From the NCBI GenBank assembly GCA_018296165.2, contig JACKQL020000009.1:558001-622000 (forward strand): DNA of 64,000 nt, written 5' to 3'. Made by a program: the position numbers and the translations under genes. Below are positions 9,957 to 21,689 of this stretch, one piece after another. The stretch is from Termitomyces sp. T153. Taxonomy: Eukaryota > Basidiomycota > Agaricomycetes > Agaricales > Lyophyllaceae. Under the pieces are notes generated by a model. It had not been told where the DNA came from, did no database searches, and was given only the letters and a program-made list of their open reading frames with translations. Positions within the stretch are counted from its first letter, which is position 1. Each line of letters opens with the position of its first letter.

Positions 9957-12865
9957 GGTGGGTGTGGGCCTTGTTTCTTGTTGCTCTCGGACTTGCTGCC
10001 TCCCTCGCCTGTTGTATATATATATAATTTTTGTACGTGAACATGTCCTCTTCTTGGTCCCTGGACGTGTGAAGTGAGGTTTTAGTTTGTATGAGGGCAA
10101 AGTAAGCGAAACATGCAGGGGTGTGAGAGGGAGTTGAATCCCTAGCAAATCCAGAGGCGGGGGTTATGCCTGCTAGTGCTGTCTGTGCTGGCTAGTCCCG
10201 GGGTTTGTTGGGATGGGGCGGGGCATTGCAGGGAGGGCTCCCAAGGTCTGGCGGGGGTGGTGGGAGTTCTCCGGTGGAGTTCCGTGGCATTTCAGGGTGT
10301 TGTATTGAGTTCGATTCTCGGAATTTCTGACCAGGGGTGTAGGGGTTTTCTTTGGTCTGCGGCAGGGACGTGCACTGTGTTGGTATCGGAGGGCAGACCT
10401 TTGAATCTTTCACGGGTGTCCAGCGGGTTCGGGGCTTTGGTCTTCTTGGCAGTGCGGTTGGCGGGGGGATGGAGGTCTTCCCATGATCTGGCCCTTATGC
10501 TGGCATGGGTGGCAAAGGTAGCGGGGCCCTCTTCATTGGTGGGGGTCGGTGGGGCAAGGTTCGTCCTCACGGCATAGTTGGCCCGGGTCGAGGTCGTGTT
10601 CCAGAGTATTGCGTCTGTGGGCGGGCATGTTTGAGTGGTGCTTTGGTGTGCTCCAGAGTGTTGATGGCCAAGGGGGCAGGATGCGGGGTGATCAGTCCCG
10701 ACCAGTTCCTTTGGGTGCGGAGCCGAAATTTGAGGTTCCAGGTCATCTACGTGACATTGCTTTCCTGACCAAAGGTAAGTCCCGAGACAGACAGTGGGGT
10801 CTTATGTATTTCTGATACTCCCTCGAGTTTGGAGGTCTGTTGGAGTTGTGTTGGTGGATGTTTCTTTTTGGGCAGTGCAGGGGTTGGTTGGGGAATGGCT
10901 CGCCTCAGCGGAGATGCTTCGGGGCTTGTTCCGAGGGTTGTTCCTTCCTGGGGGTCGGTGGTTCCTTCATTGGGGAAGAAGTGGGCAGTCCCGGAGTTGA
11001 CACAAGGGTCACTCGGTGGGGGCTTTTTGGTTGGCTTTGGGGGAGGTGCGGGTGGAGGAAGGGGTCTGAGGTGCACTTTGTCGGTCCGCAGTTCCAAGTG
11101 CAAGTACCAGGGGTCGGGAGCTGATGCGGGGGTTGGGGTTGGGTCTTAACTTGCGAGTGGGGTTGTGTCGCGAATTGGAGGGGGAGCTCCAGAGTGAGTT
11201 TTTTTTTGCAGAGCAGCGGAGTTGTCGCACAGGAGTGGTGGTGGCTCCTGGGGCTGAGCTTGGATGGGGGAAGATGGTTGTTCATGATTGTTGGGGGGCA
11301 GCGGGGGAGTCGGTCGCGGGGAGGCACTGGAGTGGGACTCCCCAGGAGTCACGGCAGGGTTGAGGCAACTCTTCATTTGTGTTCCGGAGCAGCCTGGAGA
11401 TTGTTGCAAACGCGGGGGTGGCAGTGGGGAGAGGCACCGCTCGCTTCTTGGGGAAGGCATCAGCAACCTATGGGGTACTCCGAGAGATTACTTTGCATGT
11501 GGCCTGCTTCTGGGTACTCCAAAGAGGATGCTTCGTATGTGGCTTGCTTCTGGGTGCTCCAATGATGTGGTCCCTGTTTGACGGACATATTCCGGCGTAG
11601 GGGCGGGATTCGGAGCGGGTGGTGATTTATGTTGCAGAGTTGGGGCTACTAGGGCATTGTTGTTGGGTTGGCACCATAAGTCCCCTTGATGAAATGTCAT
11701 AGTCGGAGCGGAGGCCCTGGAGTTGTGTTGCCAGGGTCCAGAGCTGTGTCGAGGGGTTTGGAGGGGGTCAGAGGGGTGGGTTGGGCAGTTTTGGGCTGGC
11801 GCGGAGTTGTTTGGGTCATCGAGCCAGGTGGGGAGGTCCTTTAAGGATATTGGAGTGTGTGCCCTTTGGGTTGTCAGGTCGCTTAAACGACTCTCTGGGT
11901 GATGGTGGGCTTCTCCCTCCCTTATATGAACATGTCAGCAAATTTAGAGTACTTAGGGGAACTACTTCGTATAGGGTCCTTTTTCCTATAGTTAGTTTGG
12001 GGTGGTTCCTATGCTGGGGGTTCCTTCGTGGGAGGTGGCAGAGTCTGGTGGTGGAGTTTAGGTTCGGGGGTGGCATGCGGGGAGGTTTGGCGTCCAGGGT
12101 CCTTGTTGTCGGGGGTTCTGGATTGTGTGGGGGAAGGTGGTGAAATAGCGGCACGGTCCAGAGTTGTCCCTTGTTGAGAGTGGGGTGCCGTGGTTCTCCT
12201 CGTTAACCTTGGGGCTGTGCTTTAGGTGGCAGGGTGCGTATCCGTTCTTTTCCTGACCATCTAGAGGCTCGGGGATGTCTTGGTCTTGTTCCGGGGTTGT
12301 TGAGGTCAGGTTGGGGGTGTTGGGGCCCCTTTATTTGTTGGGTGGAGGTGATGGCCGAGTCGACCGAGGTCCAGAAGCAGGTTCTGGGGTTGGAGCGTAG
12401 CCTAGGTCTGGGGTTCCTGCTCTGTTGTTGGTGATTAGTCGCATCGGTCTTTGGGGTTGCTAGTGGTTCGGTGGATCCACAGGCGGGCTTTGGGGAAGCG
12501 CGTTCTCAGTGGTCTCATGTGGCTGGCAAGCCTTCGCGCAATGGGTGACGTCAGGGCCAACTTTGTGCAAGAGAACGGAATTGGCAGAGAGGGTAAGGGT
12601 GGGGTGGGAGATGATTTGACGGTTTGCACGAGAGGTTGGAGGTTGGGTGTGAGTTGGAGAGGGTGTCCATGGGGGGAGCCATTGTATGGATGTAACCGGA
12701 GCGGAGGGGACGTTTGGTGTCAGATCCGCGACTCAATGTGCCTCAGCAAATTGAGCAGGGCCATATGAGTCATAAGGGTTTCCAGGCATGGGTAGACCAT
12801 AGACATTGGAGTTATTTGATTGTGTGTGCGGAGATAATGCGGGCATCACGGACGGGGTAAGGTAG
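9957..12865 (-). pseudogene. Ruined interior of element A (gag-pol scraps)
   Basis: No long conserved frame survives. Recognisable islands, by comparison with element C, are the pol end (the stretch around 10140-10200 matching 56530-56600 in C), an integrase-region scrap near 10745-10790 and the linker before reverse transcriptase (RTLYEVVPL, about 11970). The leader beside the right LTR is also kept. Total length is about 2.9 kb, against about 6.9 kb for gag-pol in B and C, so much has been deleted. The Pro/Ser-rich minus frames and Gly/Trp-rich plus frames here have no stable homology to one another and are not treated as genes. Confidence 0.5.
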
Positions 12866-12877
12866 AGTCTTGATATT
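12866..12877 (-). promoter_or_regulatory. Self-priming type primer-binding site of element A
   Basis: Read on the minus strand, AATATCAAGACT begins one base after the LTR terminus. It is the exact complement of AGTCTTGATATT, which lies 32 bp downstream of the LTR TATA box, where the RNA should start. This is the layout of Tf1-type self-primed chromoviruses. I noticed no more conventional PBS but could not search all tRNA sequences. Confidence 0.6.
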
Positions 12878-12878
12878 A

Positions 12879-14058
12879 TGTCAGGTTCCGCTGATCTTGG
12901 GGGCTCAGCTGCACTGGGTGAGTCCTTACTAGGCAGGCGTGATCCCCTTGCACTGGTAACCAAACACTCGAAAATGTTCTGGGCACTGATGGCTTGTGTG
13001 GATAGTCAGTGGGATGTGATCTGGACAGATCCAGGGAGGTCCAGAGGAGTCGGATTGCAAGGAAATGGGATGGGCTTGGCGGGGTTCAGGCAGAAGACCA
13101 TAAGGGGGATTCGCAGAAGCAAAGGAGTAGGTGGCTACGCAATCAATGGGAGCAGAGCCGGGGTTTGATGGAAGATCAATTTGAGTTGATGGAGTCTGGG
13201 GCTGAGTGAAGAGCAAGGTTCGGACCTGGTGAAAGAGTGTCAGGGTTCGTAATCGTAATTGCAGAGTTTGTGAGGTCGTTAAGGTTGATGAAGACTTGGG
13301 CACAGCGGCTGGACGGAGTCACCAAGACAGTGTCAGACGAAATGGAATGGAGTCGACATGGAACAAGAGTAGATTTGGGTGGAGATATGAAATGATAACG
13401 GGAATGATAATGAAGTGGAGACAAGACAAGACCGGGAGACTGAGATAAGGCCGGGAGACTGAGATAAGACTGGGAGACTGAGATAAGAAAACGAGACACG
13501 AAACACGAAACACAAGAAGGAAACAATCAGACCATAGGTAATGTTAAGCAATATCAAGACTAGAGTACAAAGAGCTACTCGGCGTCTTATATACTGACTA
13601 CCGGAGAACTTTGGAGTACGTTGGCTGTGGCGGCGGGGCTTGGCAGAGCTTGATGGAGTGGGTGGGTGTTGGTTGCAATTAAGGGTTGGGCCGCACTGAT
13701 ACGTTGTTGGGATCATTTGGGAATGCGGGTCACCCCGAGGTTGTCGTGATACTCCGGAATGGGTTGGAGGAACCAGGGTGTTGAGTTGATGATGGGTGGC
13801 GAAGATCAGGAACAGTGGGGGTGATTCTCGGGGTTCGGGAGATCCAGGGTAAGTGTCAGTGGCTGTGGGGAAGGCGTCAAAGTTGGCCAGGGGGCCGTTG
13901 GAGTTAGCTGGGGAGGCGTTGGAGTTAGCCAGGGTTGCATCGGGGCTAACCAAAATAGGCGCGGGGCATGGGCAGAAGTTCGGCAGAGCATCGGGGGTTT
14001 TTGGGGAATCGGGGGGTTGCTGGACAATGTGCAGGGGTCCAGGGGACGGGTCGTGACA
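12879..14058 (-). repeat. Right LTR of element A (5' LTR in coding sense)
   Basis: This 1180-bp LTR is 14 bp shorter than its partner because of small indels near 13500. In the first roughly 290 bp I count 15 differences from the left LTR, all transitions and mainly CG versus TG or CA. The next roughly 140 bp are identical. The minus-strand TATA box is at 13593-13587. Confidence 0.85.
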
Positions 14059-14639
14059 CATGATGAGGTCTGGAACATTGTATTTAATGTTGTTTAATGC
14101 TGCTACACCCAGATATAGGAGAATATAGTTCTGGCCCAGATATCAGATAAACTCCATTGCAATCCAAGACACCTTACCAATTCTTTATCCAGGTGTTGTA
14201 ACATCCACCTACAATCCTTGTGTTTCTCAAGGTTGCCATAAATGGCAAGTGCTATGCACACTGGTGATTCAACATAAAATATCAGTTTTTGCAGACTCAG
14301 TGACTGTTGGCCAACTGAGGCTTGGGTTTATAGAGCAGCAGTAGAGACCATGTAAGAGTGCAAAGCTATAAGGATTTGGCACAGTTATGAGCTAGTAGTT
14401 GGGGAAAGTAGGTCTTTTACAGCAGCAGAATCAACAATGTAGACTACATGTGACATTGTCCCAAAGTAGTAAGGTTGCACATCTGCTATGGAAAGAGTGG
14501 TTCTGGTTGGCATGGTGGATATGCTGTGCATAGCAAATCCAGCATGGCAGATATGATGTGCATGGTGAATCCAGTATATATGGCATATCAGCCATTTGTT
14601 CATCCCATTGCACTCTCCATTATAAAGGTGTTGTTGCCC
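14059..14639. other. CpG-poor flank right of element A
   Basis: CATGA at 14059-14063 is the right copy of the target duplication. After it the sequence is again nearly free of CpG and AT-rich, with no recognisable gene before the end of the KDZ relic. Confidence 0.5.
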
Positions 14640-17600
14640 TTGGAGGAGGTGTAAAATCATTGTATACCCTTCTGAACTTATGAGTTGCCAGAGAATTCAG
14701 TTCATGCCACATGGCCACCTTTTTGTCAGCATAGGCTCGGAGGCCTTTTTTTCTTGGCTGACATGCCTCTCTTGGACCAGATTTCTGCCTGGTTAAGGAA
14801 ATAGTGAACAGTCCATTTTATTTCACTGGTTAAGCTGACATTCTTCTGTCCATCTGTTTTGTTGTGCTCTTGCACAGAGGTAATGCACCCAATGGACTGG
14901 TAAGATTAGTTATGAATTTGATAATGGCAAATTGAAGAGGAAAGTGGGCCAATGCATTGACAACAGATGAATGGATATGGTGAATGAACAAAATTGGCAG
15001 GTGGATTGAGAATGATACAATGGATATCTGAGTGGAAAGCAACTTACATTCACAGAGAGTTTCAAGGTCATTTTCCATATCTGGATTAGCTTGTCATATC
15101 CAAGAAACTTTATTCTTGATGATCTAGAAATATTTGAATCACATATAGCTGTGCTTGCTGCAAGATCTGCTTTCTGCAGAACACAATATTTTTTGTCAAA
15201 TGCAGAATCTATGCCTAATCACATAAGAGCACTGTGACATTTTCCATAGGCCCTGGCTTTGATGGAAATGGCTGCCTGAATTTTATCAATTGATGCCCTG
15301 GCTTGGGTTTCGATGCTTTTGCTTGGAGCAACTCAGACAACATGAGAATATATGAAAGATTTTTTGGCAATGAGCTCTTGGAGTGCTTGAATATGCCTTT
15401 TGATTTGAAGCAAATGCAATTGCCTTTCAATGCTGGACAATTCTGAGTGATTACCAGCAATTGTTGATGGAAAAGATATTTGAAAGCCTTCTGGTGCAGT
15501 GGAATCTAGTTCCAACAGCAGATCTGATCTGGCCAGTGGGTTCACCACTGGATACAGCAGTGTTTCATTGTCTTCTGATGTTTCTTCATCAAATACACCA
15601 GGAATCGCATCCACCTTGAGTGGTGTAGTCCTTTGTGATTTGGAAGAATAACCATGCTTGGCTTGGGAAGCAACCAGGACATTCAGTTGAACCCTTAATA
15701 ATTCTCTGTCTGCTTCAACCTTTTGTTGCTTATCCTCCTGTGCCTGCCAACTCATTTGATGGACATGGTCTTGTAATGCAATCCTGATATAACACTTAGT
15801 GCTCAATGGTGGTGAAACCATCTGGGTTTGACTCACTGCCATTCTTCAATGTCAAGGGCAAGTTGGATCCAGAATGTATCAGTATCTGGCATCTGGCTCC
15901 CAGCTTCCAATCTGGTGTCCACCAGATTACCACCATGTCTTGCTTGGAGGCCCATGGTCCAAGCCTAAAGGATGTCCATTGCCTTTTTGTCTTGGTCCCT
16001 CAGACTTTCAGCAATGGTGATCTCAGCCTCCCAGCTTGATATCAGTTCTGTTGAGATTCCCATGGACTATTCAGCAAAATAACAAACAGCAGTCTCACTC
16101 ATCTCAATAGCTGTCAAGTATTTTCAGCATAGGGAAGGAACCATATCAAGTAACCTCTTCCAGTTGGAGTCACACATATGATTGTCAAGGATTTCCACCC
16201 AATGTGCAAGAGTAGCAGTTTGTGCCATCTGTGAAACTTCATTGAGAGTAGACCAAAGACTTTCAATTATCTCCTCAGCAATGTGGCCAACTCCTGGAAT
16301 AAATGATGGGGCAAAGCAGAAAAAGCAATTTTCTTTGTGAACATGAACATGAAGGAAGCCAATTGCATAGTCAACCAGTAGATTATCTAGTAAAACTTCT
16401 CCTGCCTCTGCTAATCATTTGAAAAACTTGACACACCACTGGCATGCTATGTCATATACCAGCAAGAGATGCTTAATAGATTTTATGTTGGTTGTCTTCA
16501 GTGCACACGTGATGGAAAAGTCTGTATACACTTGGCCTTCACCACAGGTTAAGTTTGTTATGCTGTTGGGAGCAAAGCAGCCATGGTGGGTGCATGCTGT
16601 TGCAACAATTCTAGTAATGTTGCATGATTTGTTCAATAGAAGTGCCTTTTCAATGGCCTTGAATGTGTTTTCACAAGGAGCTCCCTGGCAATGGACCCAC
16701 TGGAGGGCCAGAGTGGAGATTAATAGTGGAAAGTGGATGGCAGACAGGGTCAATTTGGATGCAAACATTAATAGTCAATCAATAATGGCACATCTTAGCA
16801 ATCCAAGGAAAAACTCACTGTTGGCCTATCCTTTGCAAACTTAAGATATTCATCAAGTTCATTCCTCCTGGGCATCATTCCACCTCCTTCAGAATGCCAT
16901 ACCTCCCAAGCAGGATTATGATGATGGACATGATCTGCCTTGAAGTTTTCATCCATCATCAATGAGTGACTGAACTTCCATTGGACTGGATCTTCTTCCC
17001 AGTTTGATGGAATATTCACTCCTGGTTGAGGGCAAGTGGGACAGAATATCATAAGCTCACCATGCTCTGGTGCCATCAGTTCTTTCATCTCATTATGTTC
17101 AAAACCTGCCCATTTCAATTTTTTTGACCAGTGCCATGAATGCAAAAGTCATTGTAATTCACAATAGAGGTTATATACTTCACCTGAAGAAGCAATTGAT
17201 GAAGTAATCCTCACAAGTTTCTGCCAATACTGATAAGCAGAGGCTTTTCACTCTAAATTAGTCAAACAAAAATTGTCCAGAACAGCTGTTGTAAAATATG
17301 TTCTCATCTGGTCGAATGTGTTGGGAATCAGCTGGGAGTGATGACATCCTTGAACCAGACATCTTGGCCAGAACACTTGAATGCAACAACACTGATGTAG
17401 TGCACACCAGTTGTGTGTACAATGCATGCAATTGGATTTCCAAAGCAATCAAATTGCTCAATATGGCACTCATATGCAGATGGCAGATTGAAACCAGCAG
17501 TGGCTGCAGAGGGAGGATGTCCATAAACATGAGCATCATGATTTTCCTCCATTTCTTATAGTCCATGTGAAGGAACATCTTCCATTGGTACTTGTTTCAA

Positions 17601-18062
17601 TGGCAGTTTTCCACCTTCCATGGTGTCATCATCCTCTAGTTCCTGTCACTCCTCCTCTAGTATCTAAATTCTAGCCGGAATTTTGGCATGTGAGGTATGC
17701 ATAGAGACATTTAATGGATTTGACCCCAGATCCATAGAATCCACTGACAGAAATCATTGCTCCTGCTGCAGCAACTGATCATACAGTGGATCTGCCACCC
17801 TGTGGGATGGATCCACTGCTAAAAACTGCATTTCTGGGGACAGATTACTTGATAAAAACTGCATTTCCACTGGCAGATCTGGTACCGGAAACATGTTTCT
17901 ATTGATTCCTGTTTCTACATTGATATCAATTGGTTCATCATGACCTGTATTAGTAATGTCAGCATGCCTGATAACACTATGACAATGTTGACATACTCTG
18001 GATGGCTTGCAGGAAGTCTTGCTCTTTAATGTCATTTTTTTGTTCAGAGTCCTCAAGAACAT
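14640..18062 (-). pseudogene. KDZ-superfamily (Kyakuja-Dileera-Zisupton) transposase relic
   Basis: KDZ transposases are DNA-transposon enzymes common in Agaricomycetes. Read leftwards, the family's blocks appear in order despite many stops: an N-terminal region (from about 18062), YGHPPSA .. HIEQFDCFGNPIACIVHTTG (about 17500), VLDNFCLTNLE-stop-KASAYQYWQ, FCPTCPQPGVNIPSNW (about 17030), DENFKADHVHHHNPAWEVW, ITRIVATACTHHGCFAPNS (about 16600), VYDIACQWCVKFF (about 16450), CFAPSFIPGVGHI (about 16310), EAEITIAESLRDQDKKAMDI (about 15990), a coiled C-terminal part (15842-15333), and KWTVHYFLNQAEIW with QKGGHVA near 14700-14820. CpG is almost absent. I did not find clear terminal inverted repeats, so the element ends are not defined. 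Confidence 0.7.
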
Positions 18063-19464
18063 TCACCTGGGTCATGCCACCATGGCAATTGTGAATTGCA
18101 TGGTGGGGAACATAGAGATAGCCACCTGCATCAGATAAATTTGTGGGCTGGAAGTATTTGGCATTCCATATCTCTGGTCAGTGAAGTGGGTTGGACTGGT
18201 GTGTTTGGCATAAACACCTATCACAAAGAAGCCTTGAACCAATGCAATCACAGCATTGCCATCATGCAAGATGTTTTTCAGGACATGCATGACAATGGCT
18301 AATATCACCAATGGATCACAAGGCACATATGCAACAAAGATGAGTTATGGTGAATTGTATTGAGAGTCAACATGGTGAGGATGGATAGGGGTCAGATCCA
18401 TCAGGATATAAGTGAAAAAAAAAACAGAATATTTTCACATTATGTGCAATGCACATAAGGAGGTGCTAGGCTAAGGCACCAGAGCAAAGAATCCAAGATA
18501 CTGGGCCAGATAGTGAACAGTGAGGAATGATATGGGTAGGAATGGGAAAGGGTGGTAAAAGCAAACCAGAAACAGCCTAGAAGAACCTCAGAACATAAGT
18601 TCAGCAAGGACAGAGTCATGGAGGTGGGATGATGGGGGTGATGAACAATGATGACAATGTTGAGCAAGAACTGTGGCTCAAATTGGTGCAAAACCAGGTA
18701 TTGTTGGAAAGTGGTAATTGATGCAAGTCCAGCAGTGCAAGAATTGAGGCAAACAGTCCCACAGATCATGAGATATCTGTGGTCAATTTCTGGAATGATG
18801 ATGATGGCACTGAGAGGGAACCATTGCTTGGATTGGTACAAAACCAGGTATTGCCAAATAGCACTGGTTGAGGCAAGTCCAACTGTGCTGGAATCTGGAA
18901 AAGCAGTCCAGTGGATCATGAGATATTAGTGAATCAGTGTTTGAGCACAACATTGAGCATAGAGCATGAAGGGGTGGGTGTATGGGAGCAATCCAGGTAT
19001 TGAGAAGGTTCTGGAGATGAAGGAAGAAGGTGCAAAAAGAACTGAGGTGAACCAAGCACTCCTTTCTGAGATATGACCCAATGTCTCCTGATGACATTCA
19101 CCTCTCATCCTCATCCTCATTCCATCCATCCCAAAACCTTCTCCAATCCTTCTAACAAGGAGGAAACCTTAAATAGCAGAAAAAAAGGTTCCCAAGGAGT
19201 CCAGAAATGGGCCCAGAAGTGAAAGGAAAGCAGAGATATGGGTGAACAGCCAGTTCTCCACTATAGCCACTGGGGCTGGATATGTGAAAACATAACAGTT
19301 GGTTATGGGTGAGCCTCAGTCCCCATACCCAAGTGCATATGACCCAATTCTATAGTGGAAAATGTGACTACACATAGTAGTAAGGACAAAGACTAGGGTG
19401 TGGCTGTGCTACTAAGTCCAAAATAGGCCAGAGGGTCCAGTCCATTACAGAGGGTGTGTCTATA
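18063..19464. other. CpG-poor region with no recognised gene
   Basis: Apart from the duplicated segment at 18655-18927 I see no supportable gene or element end. Short open frames on both strands match nothing I know. Confidence 0.35.
18655..18927 (+). repeat. Two diverged direct copies of an approximately 135-bp unit
   Basis: The landmarks ACAAAACCAGGTATTG, GCAAGTCCA and ATCATGAGATAT occur twice in the same order about 140 bp apart (18690-18770 and 18838-18927). One open plus frame runs through both copies and reads as two related peptides (WCKTRYC .. VIDASPAVQE and WYKTRYC .. LVEASPTVLE). It may be a leftover of a longer tandem array. I do not recognise it. Confidence 0.55.
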
Positions 19465-20098
19465 AGGGCTGCTCAATTCATGTGGTACAGTTTGATACAG
19501 TTAGAGCATAATTCCAAGTCTGCTATTGGCTGAGTATGCCACCAGAAACCATTTGGTTGCTTAGCAGAGCCTTCCACAAATGGGAACCATTGCTGTCTGG
19601 TTGAGAATACTTACAATGGCCTATTGCTGATTGAATGATTAGTGTCAACTTCTTTTTCTTGTCAGACTTGATGAATTCTGAGCTTCTCCCTCACAAGCTC
19701 CTTCTCATTGCTTCAATCCAGCTACAAAATCTATCTCTAAGGCAGCCACTCTCTATCTCTGACTTGGATAACCCAGATTATCTTATCAATGGCAACATTG
19801 ATCAAGACTACAATTGTTACTTCTGTAAACCTATGATCCATTGAATAGGGAAATGTAGAAAGAATGTAGATTCCAAGGACAGTTGATATCAACATTGAGG
19901 AAGGTAGTGCAACATGTTGTTTGGACTTCAGTGCTTCAGCACTGAGCAGCTGAGGCCTGGTTGCCACCTGCCAGCCCAGCCAAGTGTGCCTGTTGTCAGG
20001 GATGGTTCCTGGTAGCCATTCCCAGCTAACAGCAGACTTGGGATTATGCTCAAACTGTACCAAACTGTACCATGTGAATTGAGCAGCCCTGTAGTTCA
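19465..20098. mobile_element. Inverted-repeat element, MITE-like, decayed
   Basis: AGGGCTGCTCAATTC at about 19466 is answered by GAATTGAGCAGCCCT ending near 20094. The similarity extends inwards for roughly 100 bp, through GTACAGTTT, GAGCATAAT and AAGTCTGCT, with mismatches. The enclosed ~430 bp have no recognisable transposase. A TA lies next to each end, which hints at a Tc1/mariner-like target, but one end has an extra base, so the target site is not certain. Confidence 0.55.
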
Positions 20099-20159
20099 TT
20101 CAAAATATATGTTTTGCCTTGCAACCTCACAATTAGGACAATCAGATGTCCCTGATTTC

Positions 20160-21540
20160 CAGCAACTCAATCAATATGCTTACAGTGCTCTTCAGCATCC
20201 AACATCATTGGAAAATACTCATCTGTTGCCTTCAACTTCATGGCCTGTGAAATGTACATTCTACAAAAATCAAGACCAACCAGCAGGTGCAAGAAGTGTT
20301 AAAAATAAGATCAAGAACATTCTCAAACCAGGAGAATGGACCAAGATGTCTTAGAGGGAAGTTAATCAAGGTTGGCCTCAAGTTACTCTTCCAGTCAGGA
20401 AGAAACAAGATTGTGATGATGATCAACTCACTATCTCTATGTTACAACATATAAGATTTTGATTTTTTCCTTCCTCCTTGCAAGACATGTTCATACTCAT
20501 CATACATGTTGAAAGCATGGACACAGGGTAGTTGAAAGAGATTTGTCCTTCATTGTGTTGCACTGCAGAACATTCAAGCAAATTGCTTTTCACCATTGCT
20601 CAATGCAAACTCTTTGTGTTTCTGATCTAATTGATGTTATGCAGTGCAAGGATCTGGGATATGGTCATATTCATATAGGGCTCTTCATGGCCATCATTAA
20701 AGATGTTTGTGATCAAGCTTGCCAACTTGTCTCAAAAGACACTGAAAAGAAACCTATGAAGCACAGGCATGATCCCCTGCACTCTGGACCTGCAAAGCGC
20801 CCAAGGACTAAGGAAAGTGTTGCTCTGGAGAACAGTTAAAACATTGAAATAACTTTGAGGTGTGTGCTAAAATAGTGTGATGACATTTACTAAGAATTCC
20901 ACTGTCCAGACCATGTGTAACAGTCTTACCAATTGCAATCTGATGTTGCTGCATATTCAACATGGTCCCTACAACTCTCCAATGCCATCTGCATTTCAAC
21001 ATCTTGTTGAACCAGAGGCCCCAGCCAGATCAACATTTGGACCTATGAATTATCTTTGTATTACCATTACCTCCAAACTCACATATAGTGCAACAGGTGA
21101 TACACATGCAGCCACAATTGACCTACTCAAAACTGATGGAAACACAATCTCTCTCACAAATGCTGTCATTAAGCTTGTCTTTGGTGATGTGCAGTGTACA
21201 GAAAAAGAGGCTGTGACATGAGTTTTGCATTTATAATCATTTGATGTCTGCTGATGCTCAAGAAGTCCTCCATGTCTTTGGTCTATTCAAAGATCTTGAG
21301 AGTGAGGCACTGGCCCTTGTCATGGAACATACCAGTCAATCACTTTAGGAATGTAGACTTCCTGATAAAGCTATGTGGCTCACACTGAGAGAGTCAGAGA
21401 AGTAAGTAACACAACATAACACAACACTTTGAGAGTTTTCCATTCTTAGGGAAGGCCTTTTGGATGCACTAAGATCCACCCACAATGCTGGTGTCCACCA
21501 CTGCAATTTGCAATTGGAAAATTTGTGCTTTAACATGAAT
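20160..21540 (+). pseudogene. Agaricomycete kinase-like protein relic
   Basis: The first part carries SDLIDVMQCKDLGYG and HIHIGLFMAIIKDV, an N-terminal block I associate with an expanded Agaricomycete kinase-like family. After a break come LLHIQHGPYNSPMPS, a lysine-loop block ending NAVIKLVFGDVQ, HVFGLFKDLE and ALVMEHTSQSL. An intron (GTAAGT .. TTCTTAG) is followed by DALRSTHNAGVHHCNLQLE. The catalytic HRDLRLEN reads HHCNLQLEN, stops replace arginine (KKRL-stop-HEF) and another codon (QSL-stop-ECRL), and CpG is almost absent. The matching gene at 34061-34910 keeps HRDLRLEN. The relic ends soon after the catalytic loop. Confidence 0.65.
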
Positions 21541-21689
21541 GCATACTTTGTTCCTATCCTCTTCTAGAACAAATGTTTGAAGTTTTGGCAGTAGGATAGA
21601 GCACTATTTGAATAGAGGAATTATAATATATACACAAGCAAACATTACTGCAATAAACAAACATAATTGTGACAAGTAAGGCAAAGAGA

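Larger units (their letters stand above)
6709..14058 (-). mobile_element. LTR retrotransposon A (Ty3/gypsy chromovirus family), full length but non-coding
   Basis: Two direct LTRs begin TGTCAGGTTCCGCTGA and end ATGACA/GTGACA. The element is flanked by CATGA on both sides (6704-6708 and 14059-14063), a 5-bp target duplication. Orientation is minus: the primer-binding site AATATCAAGACT (12877-12866) follows the right-hand LTR, and a TATA box on the minus strand lies inside each LTR. The 4.98-kb interior keeps only scraps of the family's pol, e.g. RTLYEVVPL at about 11970 and a segment near 10745-10790 matching the integrase region of element C. No intact gag-pol exists on either strand, so any later movement would have needed proteins from another copy. 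CpG is still abundant, unlike in its flanks, which makes A younger than the desert it landed in. Confidence 0.85.

Noticed and set aside
9049..10044. 331-codon Pro/Ser-rich minus frame
   Set aside because: It is the complement of the antisense accessory gene in element A. The plus strand shows the conserved intron and the blocks shared with B and C, so this frame is a shadow.
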